Shown here: positions 44,767 through 58,149 of the stretch, piece by piece
How positions within the stretch are numbered: the first letter of the stretch is position 1
How the letters are laid out: every line of letters begins with the position of its first letter
DNA from: Colletotrichum lupini
Lineage: Eukaryota; Ascomycota; Sordariomycetes; Glomerellales; Glomerellaceae
DNA: 64,000 nucleotides
NCBI RefSeq assembly: GCF_023278565.1
Contig: NC_064681.1
Coordinates: 4,216,001 to 4,280,000, forward strand
Reading direction: 5' to 3'
The notes under the pieces: generated by a model
The model's database searches: none
The model's input: only the letters and a program-made list of their open reading frames with translations
What the model was told of the DNA's origin: nothing
Translations under genes and position numbers: made by a program

Positions 44767-44917
44767 CTTCGGATTTCATTCAGGTGGCGTCGAGAATTAC
44801 CATCATATGAGACACTTGGAACTTAATTACCAGCAGGCCGCATGGTGTTTAGAGAATAAGGGTATAGCTAGTTGCGAAGTCGGTTTCGTGGTCCATCTTG
44901 GGGGCTGAGCACAGAGT

Positions 44918-44922
44918 TGCGG
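44918..44922. repeat. Target-site duplication of element 1, left copy
   Basis: TGCGG directly before the left LTR, identical to 53407-53411 directly after the right LTR. Five bases is the normal integrase stagger for Ty1/copia elements. Confidence 0.92.
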
Positions 44923-45127
44923 TGTTAGTATCCCTATTATAAGGTAGTTAGTTCGAACCGTAGTTAACGAAGAGATTAATTAAACTATATAAATATCTAC
45001 GTAATAAATATAAAAAAGAGGTTCTAACTATAAATTAAGCTAGTTATAATAATCCTAAATAAGGCCCCTAATTAGCCCCTATATAGTTAGCTATATACTA
45101 TAGTTAAATTAGACTTTTAATCTAATA
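44923..45127 (-). repeat. Element 1 left LTR (3' LTR in element orientation)
   Basis: 205 bp, starts TGTTAGTATCC and ends TCTAATA, the mutated form of TCCGACA at the right LTR end; TGTC../..GACA are the inverted termini. By hand alignment it differs from the right LTR at about 38 sites, all transitions; its inner half is the more mutated. Confidence 0.93.
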
Positions 45128-46148
45128 CTAACTTTTTTTTTTTATTAATTTACTTATTATAATTAGAAATATAATTCGACCTCGGGTCCGTTTACTAAGT
45201 CGTCTCCTTTTACCCCTTTTTTTTATTTTTTTTATATAACCTATCCTTTTATTTATATATCAACTTTTTTATTATTTACGAATTACTTTAACCCCTTATT
45301 AAAGATTATTTTTATACAAGTATCGGTAAGGTTATTATTATTATTAATCTAACGGATCTTAAGTATTTTGCGCTTTTTATATAATTACTTAAGGATTATA
45401 ATGTCGATTATAAGCCTCTTTTCTTTCGTCGTCCCTAATTTAATAAAATATTCATATAATAAATAAGAATCCGTATAAATAATTATTAAAATCGGTAAAA
45501 AGCTAAGTCAATTAGTAATCTTCCTTAGCGTTATTAAAATTATATAAAAAAGGTTAATATTATTAATTATATTATAAACCTCTAATATTAATATACTTCT
45601 TATTACTTACTTATTTTTAATTAATAAGTAATAAATTATATTATTATATATAATAAATTCGCTCTTACTTATACTCTTATTAACTAAGATAATAATATAC
45701 TTTAATTATAAAATAAGGTTATTATTATTTATAAATAATTTATTAATAAAAAGGTAGAGCTTATTAATTATAAGGTTAATTAGGTAGTAAATAAGGCCTC
45801 GATCGAGATTTATTTATTACTACTTAAGTTACTTATTAAGTATTTTAACGTTTTATTTAGTTAGATTTATAGCCTACGCTACCTTAGCGTAATTAAAAAT
45901 TACCTCGGGCTAATATATATTTATAATATATACTTCTCGTACGACCTTAGCTTTATACTACTTCTTAATATTAATTATATTTAAATTAACGAGGTTAATC
46001 TTTTTACCCTACCCCTTTTATTAAAAAATAATAGTTTTTTTTTTAATAATAAAAATCTTATTATTAAATATTAAGAGAGCGTTCGTTATAAAGACCTCTT
46101 TTAGCTTCGTTATAAACCCTGCTTTTTAAAGCTCTTTATTTTTTTTTT

Positions 46149-46344
46149 TATAAAGTTGATATTAAATAAGCTTAATATATTATTAGTTTATATTCTAACG
46201 ATCCTAAATTAGTTACTTTTATATTTAAAAATTAGTAAGTACGGGTTATATATAAATATAATTATTAATAACTAATTAATATAAAAGTCGTAGTATATAG
46301 CTTATTAATAAGTACCCGATTTTACGAGCCCATATAATAGCTTA
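46149..46344 (-). pseudogene. Element 1 reverse transcriptase fragment
   Basis: Reading down from 46344: KILKLLYGLVKSGTY, two stops where Trp residues are expected, AIYYDFYIN, and then TNNILSLFN. This matches the fungal copia block 'KPLYGIPEAGTHW....TYH' followed by 'QTDDTL', with Gln, Trp and Asp codons altered by C-to-T or G-to-A changes. Confidence 0.75.
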
Positions 46345-49300
46345 AGTATTTTAATAATCGTACTTTTTAAATACTTACTAACTATTTCCTTTCGTAAATA
46401 GGCTAGGATTTTCCTTATAAGCCCTATAGCCGATTAGGTATAGGCCTAGGTAATATTATAGCTCTAAATCTCGTATCCCTTCTTCTATAATAATATCATT
46501 AATACTATTATTAACTATTAGCTATGGCGCTATATAATAAGTAATTATATAAATAGCGTCGCTTTTTTAATATTACTATACCCCTATATTATATACCTAG
46601 ACTTCTTATATAGTTAGGGTATTCTTTCTTTTTTAATTTTACGAACTATTCGTAATTGAAATATATAGAGGTTTATATACTTCTCTAGGTTATATAAGAT
46701 AAATTAATAAACCCCTCGATTATAAAAAGTATTTACTTCGATAAGATCTAATTCTTTAAATAGCTTTTTAATAATTATAATTACGCCTTTTTTACGTAAT
46801 TTAATTACTAGCTTAAAATCGGCTTTCTCTTTTACTATATAAAAAGTATTAATTACCTTATTATTATTAATAAATTACTATATTAGAGCTTATTATTATA
46901 TCCTTCCGTAACGTCTCGTTAGTAATATTAGTACTTTTTTAATAATTTCCTCTTCCTTATCGTTTATTAATATTACTACGACGATTTCGTTAAGGATAAT
47001 TTCTTATACCTTTACTACGAGTTATATAGTTTCCCCTAGATCTTTTTCTTTTTATAAGTTAGAAATTACCTTACTAAGATTTATATAATATAGTTTAACT
47101 ATTATAATTAATACCTCGAGGGGCTAGTTACGATCCTTTATAACTACGTAAAATTACTTATTAATAAAAATTAATTTATATAGCCTAGCCTACTATTAAA
47201 TAATTTTATACTATACTTATATATTTAAATTTAATAATATATCTAAGTTACCTCTTATATTAGGCCTATTATATATAATAATTACCTCGTTAACTTACTT
47301 TTTTATACTTATTTTACATAGTACTCGTATTACTTTTTTAACTACTTAGGCTCGTTAACTTATATTTAATAATAATAATAAGGCTAAGGTCGTTTTTAAA
47401 TATACTCTAAATACTAATAATATTAATATAAGCCCGTTAAGCCCTATAATATTATTATAATATTTAAATACTATTTAGAAGTATTCGTTATTAATAAAAT
47501 CGGAATTTTCTTTTTTAATAATTCTAAACGCCTTTTTTAGTTATTAATATACCCTTTCTACTTTTTTAATACTATAATACGCTTTAACGAGTATAACTTT
47601 TAACTATATACTATAAGCCGTCGCATTTTTTTTAAATTTTACTAATTTAAAACTAGTATTAATATTAGTTCTAATACTATTTAGCGGTCCTTAGTATATA
47701 TTAATCTATCCCTTTTATAAAGCTACCTATATTATTTTTATTTATAAATCCTAAAAGAATTACCCTATTTAAAAAGATATAACTACGTTAATTATATATA
47801 AAACTAGCCGACTATTTAAATAAAAAATATCGATAACGATTTCCTAATTAAAGTTAAGCTTATTACGTAATTTAAATTTAAATCTATATAAGCTCTACGT
47901 ATTTATTTAGTATTAGTAATATACTTTTATTAACTACTCTAGCGCCCCTATTTTAATATTATTATTACTTAATTATTTTAAGAAGTTATATAGCCTCGTA
48001 ACCGACGAGTACCTAAATCTCTAGTATAGTTATCTAAGCTTACTTTTTATTAAGTAATTAATTAACTTCGTATTATTAATAAGCCTTATAAACGCATATC
48101 CCTATTATTATTTAACTATTTTAAAATACTTATTACTAAAGATTCTATTCTTTATATTATTAAATATAATACTTAGTTAATTTATATAGTGGTTTTTTTC
48201 TGGCTTTATAAGTATAAAAGATCGACCTTAATGGGATTACGCTTTTAAAGGAAATTATATAACATAATATACTTTTTAATTATATAATATGCGCAATATG
48301 CCCTAAGTACGTACCTAACGTAATATAATAAGTTTAATATAAAAACCGCTATATAATTCGGGATAAGTAAGCTACCCTTTTTAATAATAGTACTAGCTAA
48401 AAAGGTCGATAGTAAAGGTTAGCTATAATAATTAGCTATAATAGTTAGCTATAATAGTTAGAAGCGGCCCTTAACTATAGAGGTTCTAAACTTTAATAGC
48501 AACGTAGAGGTTTCTAAAAAAAGGGCTAAATAGGCTAATATTTACTATTCTTTTATTATACTAGAGCTCGTAAAGATTCTTTTTATCCTTATTACTTTTA
48601 ATATCGCCTAAAGCTCTATTTAAACTAAATAAATTTACTAAATAAATCTACTAAATAAACTTATTAATATATAAACTACTGCTTTAATAAGAACTTATTC
48701 TCTTAGTATATAGTTAGTAATTAGTAAGCTAGAACTCTAAAAATACTTATTAATAAGTCTGCCCCTCTCGGGCTAGGCGCCCTCTTTAGCTAGCTCGATA
48801 CTATAATTATTATAGTTAATATAAGTATGCCTAAAGATTAGTAAAGTACTTTTTAATAATACGAAATTTAGCTAGGTAATAATACGAACGCCGTAAATAA
48901 CTAGGCTAATATAGACGTTAAAATTTAGTATATTAATACTAACTTAGAAATTATACTTTATAAAGTTAGAAATCTTTTTAATACGGGCTATATTATAAAT
49001 ATAAGGGAATATATAAAGGGCCCCTTAACTTTTAATAAGAAGGAGTATATAATACGGGATTTAGCTACTTACGTAGGCTAGTACTAAGAGGTCTTATATA
49101 CATTAAAATAAGTATAGCTCGCCCTCTAGATAGTTAGAAGCGGGGGAAGGTCGGGAGCTATTTTAATTAGTAATTAGGTATAGAGCGCAATATACCCAGT
49201 TTTCCTTAATACGTAATATACAATACGGCCCCGGCAGATTGCTCTATCGGGGGGACTTAGTTAATTTATATTTTTTAAATATAAGAGAAATAGTGTATTA

Positions 49301-52300
49301 ATAAGTAAAATATAAAAAGTTATCGTTCTAAAATACGTCTCTATTTCTACTATACTTAGGGTAACGATTTCTTTACCTAAGCTAAAGCTAATTTTTATAA
49401 TACTTATTATTAACGTATTAAGTATTACTAGCGCGATCTTTTATAATACCTTAAATTACCCTTTTCTTTTTATTAACTATTATAATATTTTAGTATCTAA
49501 AATAATTCTATAGAAATTATTTAGGCCGTACCTTTCGCTTACGTAAAATACTTATATAAGCTTAGTATTTAATAAATCTAAGTAATATAAAAAGGACCCC
49601 TCTAACTATCCCTAAATTTACTTAGTATTATATTCTTTTTTTTTAAATATTAAAAAAAGTAACGTCTTTTCTTTAAATATTAAGAGAATAGGCTTTTACC
49701 CTATTAAATTTACTTTTTTAGCCGCTTTTATATCTATTATTTAAAAAACCTTTCCTTATTATTTATAAATAAAAACCTACTTATTAAGAGCTTTTATTAC
49801 TTTTTATTTATTTAACCTCGTATATCCTCTAGAAGCTAATGGGGTAAAAAAAAAGTAATTAACGTCGTTAATTTCGTTATAATTTAATTCGTTAATATAA
49901 AGAGCGAGATCTTCTTTATTTTTTAAATTTCTTATAAAGAGTAAATACTCTAAGCTACTATTTTAATTACTATTACTAAGTTCCGTACTCCCAGATCTAC
50001 TCTTATATATAATAAAAGATTAGTTAAATTAACGAGGGTTAGTTTTATTATTTATTACCCTCGACTTTTTATACTATTTATATAATTTCGTACGCTCTTT
50101 TTTAAAATAATTACTTAATTAATATCTATCCTTTTTATAAATATAATATTACTTTTTCTATTACCCTATTCGTAAATTAAATCTCTACTTATTTAACGAA
50201 TTAGGGCCTCTTTATTAATAATTACCGTATTTAGCCTCTTTTCCTTTTTTATTATATATTTAATCGACCTAATATTATTAATAAGGGCCGTTATATACCT
50301 AAATATAGGTTTAGTATAATATTCTTACCTTAATATTAAAACTAGATTTTAGCTTCGAGTAGAGCGTCTCGTAGTTTTTAAGTACTTAATATAGGGTTAT
50401 TTTTATCTCTAATATGCGCTAAATTATAATATAAAAATATCTAACTTTCCGCTCGTTAATCCCCTTATTTAGCTAGGTTTTTATTAACTTATTAATTTAA
50501 TTAATAAGCTTTTTAAGGATCTTTACTCGCAATTTACCCTCTATTATCCTAGCTATAAATATAAAAGAAATCGCTCATAATTTAAATAGGAGCTCTAGGT
50601 TTTTATTATAGGTCTCGAAATAGCTTCGGATTACGTTAATAATACTAAAAAAGTCGTTTTAATTAAGATTACGCACTATTTCGTAATAATAATTAAAGGC
50701 TTTACTTACGAAAACGATATTAATTATTAAATAATATTAATATTCCCTCATCCTAACCTTTTTATAATAATTATAAAATATTATTAGGGTTTTTTATAAA
50801 ACCTTATACTTCCCCTTAAAATATAATTTCTCTTTCAAAAAGATCTTTTCAAAATCTATAAATTACCTCGTATTTACTACTATATTTTCGGTATTTATAT
50901 ATAATCCCTACGTTACTACGTATTATTAATAACTTTAAGTCGTCTACCTCTTTTTATATTAACTAATTAGTACCGAATTTCGTATCAATAATAATAACGA
51001 GCTATAAATCGAAATAAGTAGAATTATTAATTATTATACTTTTAATACTATATTTTACCTCTATATATCCTTTTATAATAATAGATTACTATTAGTGATT
51101 ATAAAAAAGAAATCTACGTTATTTACCCTTTTTCTAAATTTATTAAAACGATTATACGCCCTATTAACTTATACTTAGTTTTATAATACGAATTCCTCTT
51201 TTATAATCGTTATTACTAAGATTTTATATAATTCTTATAACTATAACTACGTTAGTAATACCCCTTATATATAAAGAAATTTATTAATTACTTTTATAAT
51301 TCCTAGGCTTATATTTATAAACTATTCGTTTAGTTAATAATTAAAGTCGTTTATAATTTTATAAAATAGGGGTTACTCTTATAGCTCCTTTTTTTTATAA
51401 ACCTTAGTTAAATAAATTAATACTACGTTAATTTACTTATTATTAAGCTAATTTATAATTCTATATATTTACGTTCTTTAATAATCCGGGTTAATATTTA
51501 TTTATTTATAAAGGATTAAAATTCTATTTAGGATTAAGTTCCTCCCTCTTTTTCTTTATTCTAACTTACTAAGGGTCGTACTCTAGCTCGTATTTATATT
51601 AATAATTATTAACGTATTTAATTTTAATAAGGATATATTTAATCCGTATACTAACTATAATAAATCCGTACTTTTATTACTTAACGAATTTATTAAAATT
51701 TAAAAAACTCTTACTTCTTCTCGCTATTTTATTACTACTCTCGTTTTTATTATTTTTAATAATTATTATTACTTTTTTAAATTACTAACTATTATACTTT
51801 TTAAAATCCTCTTTTTTATTTAATATAAAAAAGCAGGTTTTAATAATTCCTTTTTTTAATAATAGTAGTAGACGTTTATATTATTATAAAAAAATATAAT
51901 AATTAGTCTTGGGATTTTTATTAATTACTAATTTTCTGCCGTTTTATATATTTCTAACTTTTTAAGCCTTATACTCTTCGTAATTTCTAAATAGCTTCTT
52001 TTTTTAACTTACCTCTTTTAGGGTAATATTTTATAAAAATAATTAAAAATAGACGCTAGGTAGCTTATAAAAGAGCTATATAGGCTATTAAGTATAGTTA
52101 ATAAAATTAAGCCCTCTTTTTTATAAAATCGTAAACGTTAAGGACTTATTAAAAATACCCCTTTATTACTTATACTTAGTAAAGCTAAATACTTTAAAAA
52201 TCTTTTCTTTTATTACTTCTCTATACCCTATTTTATTTTTTTAAGTAGTTTTTTTCGTAATATAATTATAATTAAATAATTATTACTCATTAATAATCCC

Positions 52301-53201
52301 TTTTATTACTTAGTTAATTTTTTAAAATTAATAATCTCGTATCGGGAGCTAATATAAAAAAAAGCCTTTTAGTAATACTTTAAAAAATTCTTTTTTTTTC
52401 TTTTTAAATCCTCGTCTTCTTAGCCTTTTTTTAAGTTAATAATAACTATAATAAAAAGTCGTAGGACTATTTTAAAATAGCCGCTTTCTTTTTAAATTAA
52501 TTTCTAAGATTTATAATATTCTTAATTTAATATTATTAAAACTTCTAAATCCCCTCTTCTTTTATTAAACCGTCCTTAATATTATATTCTTAAGTAATAC
52601 TTAGAGAGTAACTAAGGGGGCTATAAAGAGATTATTTAAATTATAAGCTTCGAGGTTATATTTATAAAATCCTCGTAATATTAGACTTTTTTATATACTA
52701 TAAGTCTCTTAGCTTTATAACTCCTATATAAGTTCTTATTACGCTTATTAAAAATATTTATATTTAAAAATCCCTTTTTTTAATTACATAGTACTTTTTT
52801 ATATTATATTATTAAGCTCGTTCGTTATACTAATTAATTAGGTAAATAGTTACTACGTAAGTATTTTTTTTTACTAATTTAACTAGTTAATTTTTAATTA
52901 CGGGCCGGCTATAGAAAAGTTATTTAATAAAAAAGCTATTTAAAGTAATAATAAAAAGCTAATTACTTAGATAGTTCCGTTAATTAATATAATTTAATAT
53001 AATAAACGTCGACTTTTTATAAATAATAAAGGGCTATAATTACTTAATTCCGTATAGTATTTAAAGATTACCCCTTTTTTATTTACTTTTATAAAGTTAA
53101 TTAATATAAATCTCTTATCCTATATAATATTAAGAGGTCGTCTCTTTTATATAATAAAATACTTTATTAATTTATAATAATAAAATTTAATTACTAATTA
53201 G

Positions 53202-53406
53202 TATTAATATCCTTATTATAAAGTAATTAGTTCGAACTATAGTTAACGAAGAGATTAATTAAACTATATAAATATTTACGTAGTAGGTATAAAAAGGAGG
53301 TTCTAACTATAGGTTAGGCTAGTTATAACAATCCTAAATAGGGCCCCTAATTGGCCCCTGCGCAGTCGGCTGTATGCCGCGGTCGAATTGGACTTCCAAT
53401 CCGACA
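53202..53406 (-). repeat. Element 1 right LTR (5' LTR in element orientation)
   Basis: 205 bp, the same length as the left LTR. Its outer 65 bp or so (from about 53340 to TCCGACA) keep normal TG/CA content, while its inner edge begins TATTAATATCC, the mutated form of TGTTAGTATCC. Confidence 0.93.
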
Positions 53407-53411
53407 TGCGG
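53407..53411. repeat. Target-site duplication of element 1, right copy
   Basis: TGCGG immediately after the right LTR, matching 44918-44922 exactly. Confidence 0.92.
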
Positions 53412-54384
53412 AAACAAATCATATGAATAGAAAGATCTAAAATAAAAGCGTTTGATTGACAGATTCATGCGACCATTGAGATTGTACCGTACAGCCCTGC
53501 GGGAAAGTCCTTGCGCCAAGGCGTCAGCCCTCGCCCCCTATCCGTCCCCCTCTGTTTTAGTACAACCCAAGGTAGCGGAGGCCATCACCTCATCCCGTAG
53601 ACTCAACTTGCGATCATGTCTTTTTGATAACCCCTCGCCTAGTTTACGCCCAAGAATCGCAAAATACCAGAATCGTCAACGATGCGAGGCATAAGTTGCG
53701 CGCTCCAGGACTCGGACCTTCTGGGCCTGGAAGGCCTGGTCTGATGATTGGCAGCAACTTGTTTACCACGAAATGCCAGAATCGGAAATGTCGAAACATT
53801 AGGTAAGAGCTGATTAACTTTCCATTGGTCTCAATTCCGTCCGAAGTCAATTTCTGGTCCGTATCAAATGCCCACCCTTCTTTTGGTTCCGCTCGAAATC
53901 TCCGACTTGTTTGACATTGTCGGCGATAATCACGCTAGCATTGTTAGCAAGGTGGCTGGGGAGGCAAAGGGTAATAATCCGCCGGGTAACGTCTAATCCG
54001 AATAGAGCTTTTTCTTTTCTCCCAAAAAGGCTTCTAGACCCTTTCTCCGGCTTAACTTTCCGGCGGCTCGATTCGGCGACGTGCCGATGAAGCTTTGTCG
54101 TATGCTGGAACTGTATTGGGGGTGCTTCTTTGTAGGCAATTGTATCCGCCGCTTCGACCTCGCCATGACGATGATCTTACAATGCCGAAGGTAATTCCAA
54201 ACAGTTCATATAATTCTTTATGGAGAGTTGTCTTCCACTGAAAGTAAAGCACATACGCTGCCCAGAAAAGACTCTAACTCTCGGCCCAAAAGACTTCCAC
54301 ATTACACACATTGACCCAAGAAGTTGACATTTCCATCCTATAAACCTCGTCGATCAATCTTCTGAAACTATCGCCAAGTGACGG
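53412..54384. other. Intergenic, nothing recognised
   Basis: About 970 bp between element 1 and the 3' end of the DUF4139 gene. Base composition returns to normal within a few bases of the LTR, with TG and CA common. Short ORFs on both strands lack motifs. It should include the 3' UTR of the minus-strand gene. Confidence 0.45.
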
Positions 54385-55873
54385 CTATGAACATTCCATT
54401 GCCGAATCTCCTGTAGGGAGAGCAACGACATACTCCAAGCCAAGCTTCACAGCCTTGCCAGCATTGAGCTTCACCTGCCACTCCACTTGGCCTTGACGCC
54501 CCTTCAACGTTGCCGTCGCCTGGCCCCAGTCAATATCCTGCTTACTCTCGCGAGCGGGCTGCCCGGTGGAGGCTCCTGAACCGTCGACAACAAGCCTCTT
54601 GGGTGCCAAGACATCCACCCTGAGACGCTCGTCTTCCGACACGGGAACCTGGTCCAGCACAAGAAGCGAGACGGGTTTACCCGCCAAAGCACGGGAGTTG
54701 AAAATGGTGATGCTGCGACTGTACACGGAGCTGTTCTCCTTGGAAAAGAGCCCTGTCGTCGTTCGTCGGACGTCAACCTTGGGGTAGTTAACCTTGATCG
54801 CCGGGTCGATGCCGAGACCCAGGGAAAAGACATCACCGGCGCTACAGCGCGGCAAGTGGGTGCGGCCCATGAAGGTACCGTCGAGAGTGAGACCTGCTTC
54901 GGCCCGGAGCAATGTCAGGCGGCTGCTATTGCGAATTCGCGATTTGAGGTAGGCGACGGGTTTGTACTTGGCAATGATGGTATGGCTGAAGGCGATGTTG
55001 GAGAAGCTGATACGAGCGACTCGCTGCTTGGATGCCGTAGGACGAGGCGGCAACGTCTTTGTACCTGGAAGGTCGTAGGTTGTAGTGAATCCCGTCTCTT
55101 CGATAGTAGATTCTTGGAAATCGAGGTCTTCGTCTTCCTCGGATACTTCGGATCCCATGAACTCTTGAGTTGTCCTCTGAGGTCTCCATTGATGAGGCGA
55201 AGGAGCTGATCCACTTTGGTGCATTCGCTGCATTTGTGGCATTTGTTGCATCTGCTGCATCTGTTGCACCTGCATCTGTTGCGCCTGCATTTGCGCCTGT
55301 ATCTGATCCTGGTGCTGTGACTGTCCTTGCCCTTGCGCTGGATACATCATTCGTCGGTGCTTGGAATCTTGGTTAAGTACCATCAGGCCCTTCTGGTAAT
55401 CCGCGAGATTCGTGGCGCTGTTGCTGACATTATTGTAGTCCACGCCGAACAAATCATTGCGAGGTTTTTGGGGCTGTGCTTTCGTCTGTTGAGCACGCCA
55501 CCATTCACTTCGTTGCTGGCGTTCCTCCCTACTAGAAAGGATGTCCGTCCCGTTTGCGTTGCCTTCTTTTGGTGCCAACTTGATGTTCCAAGGCTTGAGC
55601 GTGGGTATGGCATTCTCGAGCCCGGCAAATGTGGCTTGAGAAGTCGAAAGGATAACTTTGCAGTTGCTCCACGTCTCGGAAGTTTTGTTGGTGATGCGGG
55701 CGTCGTAGCACAGTGTGCCCGTATTGTTTATAGTGAACAATTGCAAGTCATAGCTTGGAGCCCAGAATGCGGAAGATGTCACATATGACAGTGATAAGTC
55801 GCACTTAATGTCTCTTCCCTCGTCGGTCTTCTCAGGAGCTAGCGTCCAGGCCTGGGCTGTCTCACTCGACACC
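54385..55873 (-). pseudogene. DUF4139 (mucoidy-inhibitor-A-like) gene, 3' part, split by element 2
   Basis: A 495-codon frame ending at 54385 and opening directly at the element 2 junction. It begins with ETAQAWTLAPEKTDEGRDIKCDLSLSYVTSSAFWAPSYDLQLF, the start of the DUF4139 beta domain, includes a Gln/Met-rich low-complexity segment (QAQQMQVQQMQQMQQM), and closes with SITIFNSRALAGKPVSLLVLDQVPVSEDERLRVDVLAPK and the WQVKLNAGKAVKLGLEYVVALP block typical of the domain's end. There is no ATG near its opening, so on its own it probably makes nothing. The 5' part is at 63406-64000 on the same strand. The coding sequence shows no RIP stops. The family is widespread in fungi and bacteria; its function is unknown. 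Confidence 0.85.
55869..55873. repeat. Target-site duplication of element 2, left copy
   Basis: ACACC directly before the left LTR, identical to 63401-63405. It lies within the DUF4139 coding sequence (GGTGT on the coding strand). Confidence 0.93.
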
Positions 55874-56055
55874 TGTCGTAATGGCTTTAACCATCCATAG
55901 CCTTACCGCACGTCACGTAACCTCGGTTATATAATTACCGAGGCCCACTTCGCTCGTACCCTCTATATTAAAGCGAGCTTCGTACCTATTTCCTATTTTT
56001 AATAAATAACCGTTCTCTTTATATACGTCGATACCCCTATAGTAACTCTATAATA
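55874..56055 (+). repeat. Element 2 left (5') LTR
   Basis: 182 bp, starting TGTCGTAATGG and ending CTCTATAATA (mutated from ..TACGACA). The outer 50 bp are better preserved than the inner 100 bp. About 18 differences from the right LTR, all transitions by hand alignment. Confidence 0.95.
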
Positions 56056-58149
56056 GTTATAAGCCTAGCTCTAACTTAGACCCCTATACCTCTATTAAAA
56101 AGTCACTTCCTAAGAACTGCGGTTTACTATATCTTTTCTTATAATATTATTTAACCCCTATTACGTTCGTTAACCTTATTCTTAAACGAACTAATATTTT
56201 CTAAAAAGACTACCGATACTCCCGGGTAAAAGCTTAACTACTAGCGAGACTAGCCTAAGTAGTACCTTACTCTATAAGTTAAGGCCCGGTTAAAGGACGT
56301 CTAGGACTTACTAGACCCGGACGACCTTATTTCCCTATCGAATCCGTTACTCTTTACTAAGTTTATTCTTTTGATTGAGGAGTACGTTAAAATACGAAAT
56401 ACTACTTAAAATTAAGCATATAAAACGGCCTCGACTAAATACTAACGAAGACTCGAGGAGTTTACGTAATAATAAACCGAATAGTTAAGAAGCGAGATTA
56501 TAATCGAACTAGCGACTAAAAATGCTTAAATTAAGTAACTAGTCGTTCTAATAAAACCGAAGGCTATAATAGCGAATTAAGTACGTCTTATTAAAAAATA
56601 TACCTCTTTCGTCTAATAGACCGTATTTAAAACGATCTCTTATTTAAAAAAAAAGAGATCGTACGAATTAATAAATCGCTAGATCTCCCTTATAATTACT
56701 TAAGAAATTTTAAAGGACGTAAAAGAGGAGCTTATCAATTCTTTAGACTACTCCTTTTACGCCGTAATTAAGGTTCTTAAGTAAAAGTACGTACTGAGCG
56801 ACTTTAGTTTGTTTATAATTATAAAAGAGGAATTTAACGTAGTTATAAATAGGGCGAACTCTAGCGTTAGCCTATCGACTTAGATTAAAGACTTTTTCTT
56901 AGCCTACCGTTAGGTAACGTAGCTTAAGCTACCCGAAGTCTAAGGGACCCTCGCTTCGAAAACCTTTTTTTATATAACTATACGTCGCTTTGCCCTAAAC
57001 TAGTCTAACTAGGAGCTTACTAAGATCGTTAAACTAAAGTAAAAAGGAGAAGCGATCCCTAATATAGGGTATTACGCCGAGATCTTCGACGACTTTTTAT
57101 ATAAAAAAGCGGTATATAATAAGAATTATAAACGAACCCCTATAATATTCGTAATACTAGTAGGTTGCTTAGATTCCCCTAAGTAGAACGAAGCGACTCT
57201 TAACTCGTTTATTAACTACCCCTATAAGGGGACCTATTATTAAAAGCTAATAGACTATGCAAAAGTAGAGCTTATTTTAATAAGTAAAATAAAGTTAGAA
57301 TATATTTAGCTAGGCGCTAATAATATTTAGAAAATAATTTCTCGCTTGAACTAAGAAAAGTGTGCCGACCTCCGTGCCGACCTTACTTAGAAGGGCTAGA
57401 TTTATACGAAACCCCTTTTTAAATAGAGTAATAGTAACCGAGGTCGCTTTAGAAAGACGATTAAAACCGGTAAGCTAAGCGATAAAAAGAACTCTAAGGG
57501 AACCTATCCTTTAAATATCGTAGCTATAATTATTAACGTCGGTTTGCTCTCTAAGCTAAGTATAGAGGGGAATAGGAATAGTAATCTTATTATCTTCTCT
57601 ATCCCCTTTACTAGCCTATACCTCTTTTTTAAGAGCATAGTTATAAATAACTACGGTACCGTTTACTTCGTTAATAACTAATCGCTTCTAAAGCCGGATT
57701 CTATTTAATAGAGCGATAGCTTAGAGAATATAGATTTTAAAACGGCCTTTTATCCTATTATTACTAGGGGAACGAGGATTATATATAATGTCCTTATAGG
57801 ACCGAAGGGGCTTAGGATAGAGTACCTTACTCTCTATAATATCGGTTTTATTAAGAACTTCTATATAAACGTTATATTAGAAGCTCTTTTCTGAAAGACT
57901 AGTATTTAGTACTTAGGTTTTAACTATACCCTTTAGTTCGGTAGCGAATCTAGGAACGTTACTATTAAGTAGCTCGAGAGGAAGGTTAATCTAGTCTTTT
58001 TAGAATATAAGCCCTATTCGTCCTATTTTCCGCTTAGAAATTAGTCTTTGCTCGTTAATATAATTTTAGTACGTAGCGCTTAGCGCCCACGTTCCTTATA
58101 CTAGTTAAGGAACGACCGATTGGATATAGCCTAGCTCTAGTACTTTAGA

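Larger units (their letters stand above)
44923..53406 (-). mobile_element. Element 1: full-length Ty1/copia-type LTR retrotransposon, RIP-inactivated
   Basis: An 8484-bp unit bounded by two 205-bp LTRs and 5-bp direct duplications. Orientation is minus: an 11-T run preceded by C (45132-45143) just inside the left LTR reads as a polypurine tract on the minus strand. Minus-strand translation around 46344-46149 gives a mutated RT (KLLYGLVKSGTY then stop-stop, and TNNIL where fungal copia elements have QTDDTL). The interior is extremely AT-rich, and CpA and TpG are almost absent while CpG survives, the classical RIP pattern. No intact gene remains. Its insertion is intergenic, between the C2H2 gene and the DUF4139 gene. 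Confidence 0.93.

Noticed and set aside
44930..53200. Very AT-rich block considered as a centromere or mitochondrial insertion
   Set aside because: It is bounded by matching 205-bp LTRs and a 5-bp target duplication, and copia RT residues are readable on the minus strand, so it is a RIP-mutated retrotransposon.
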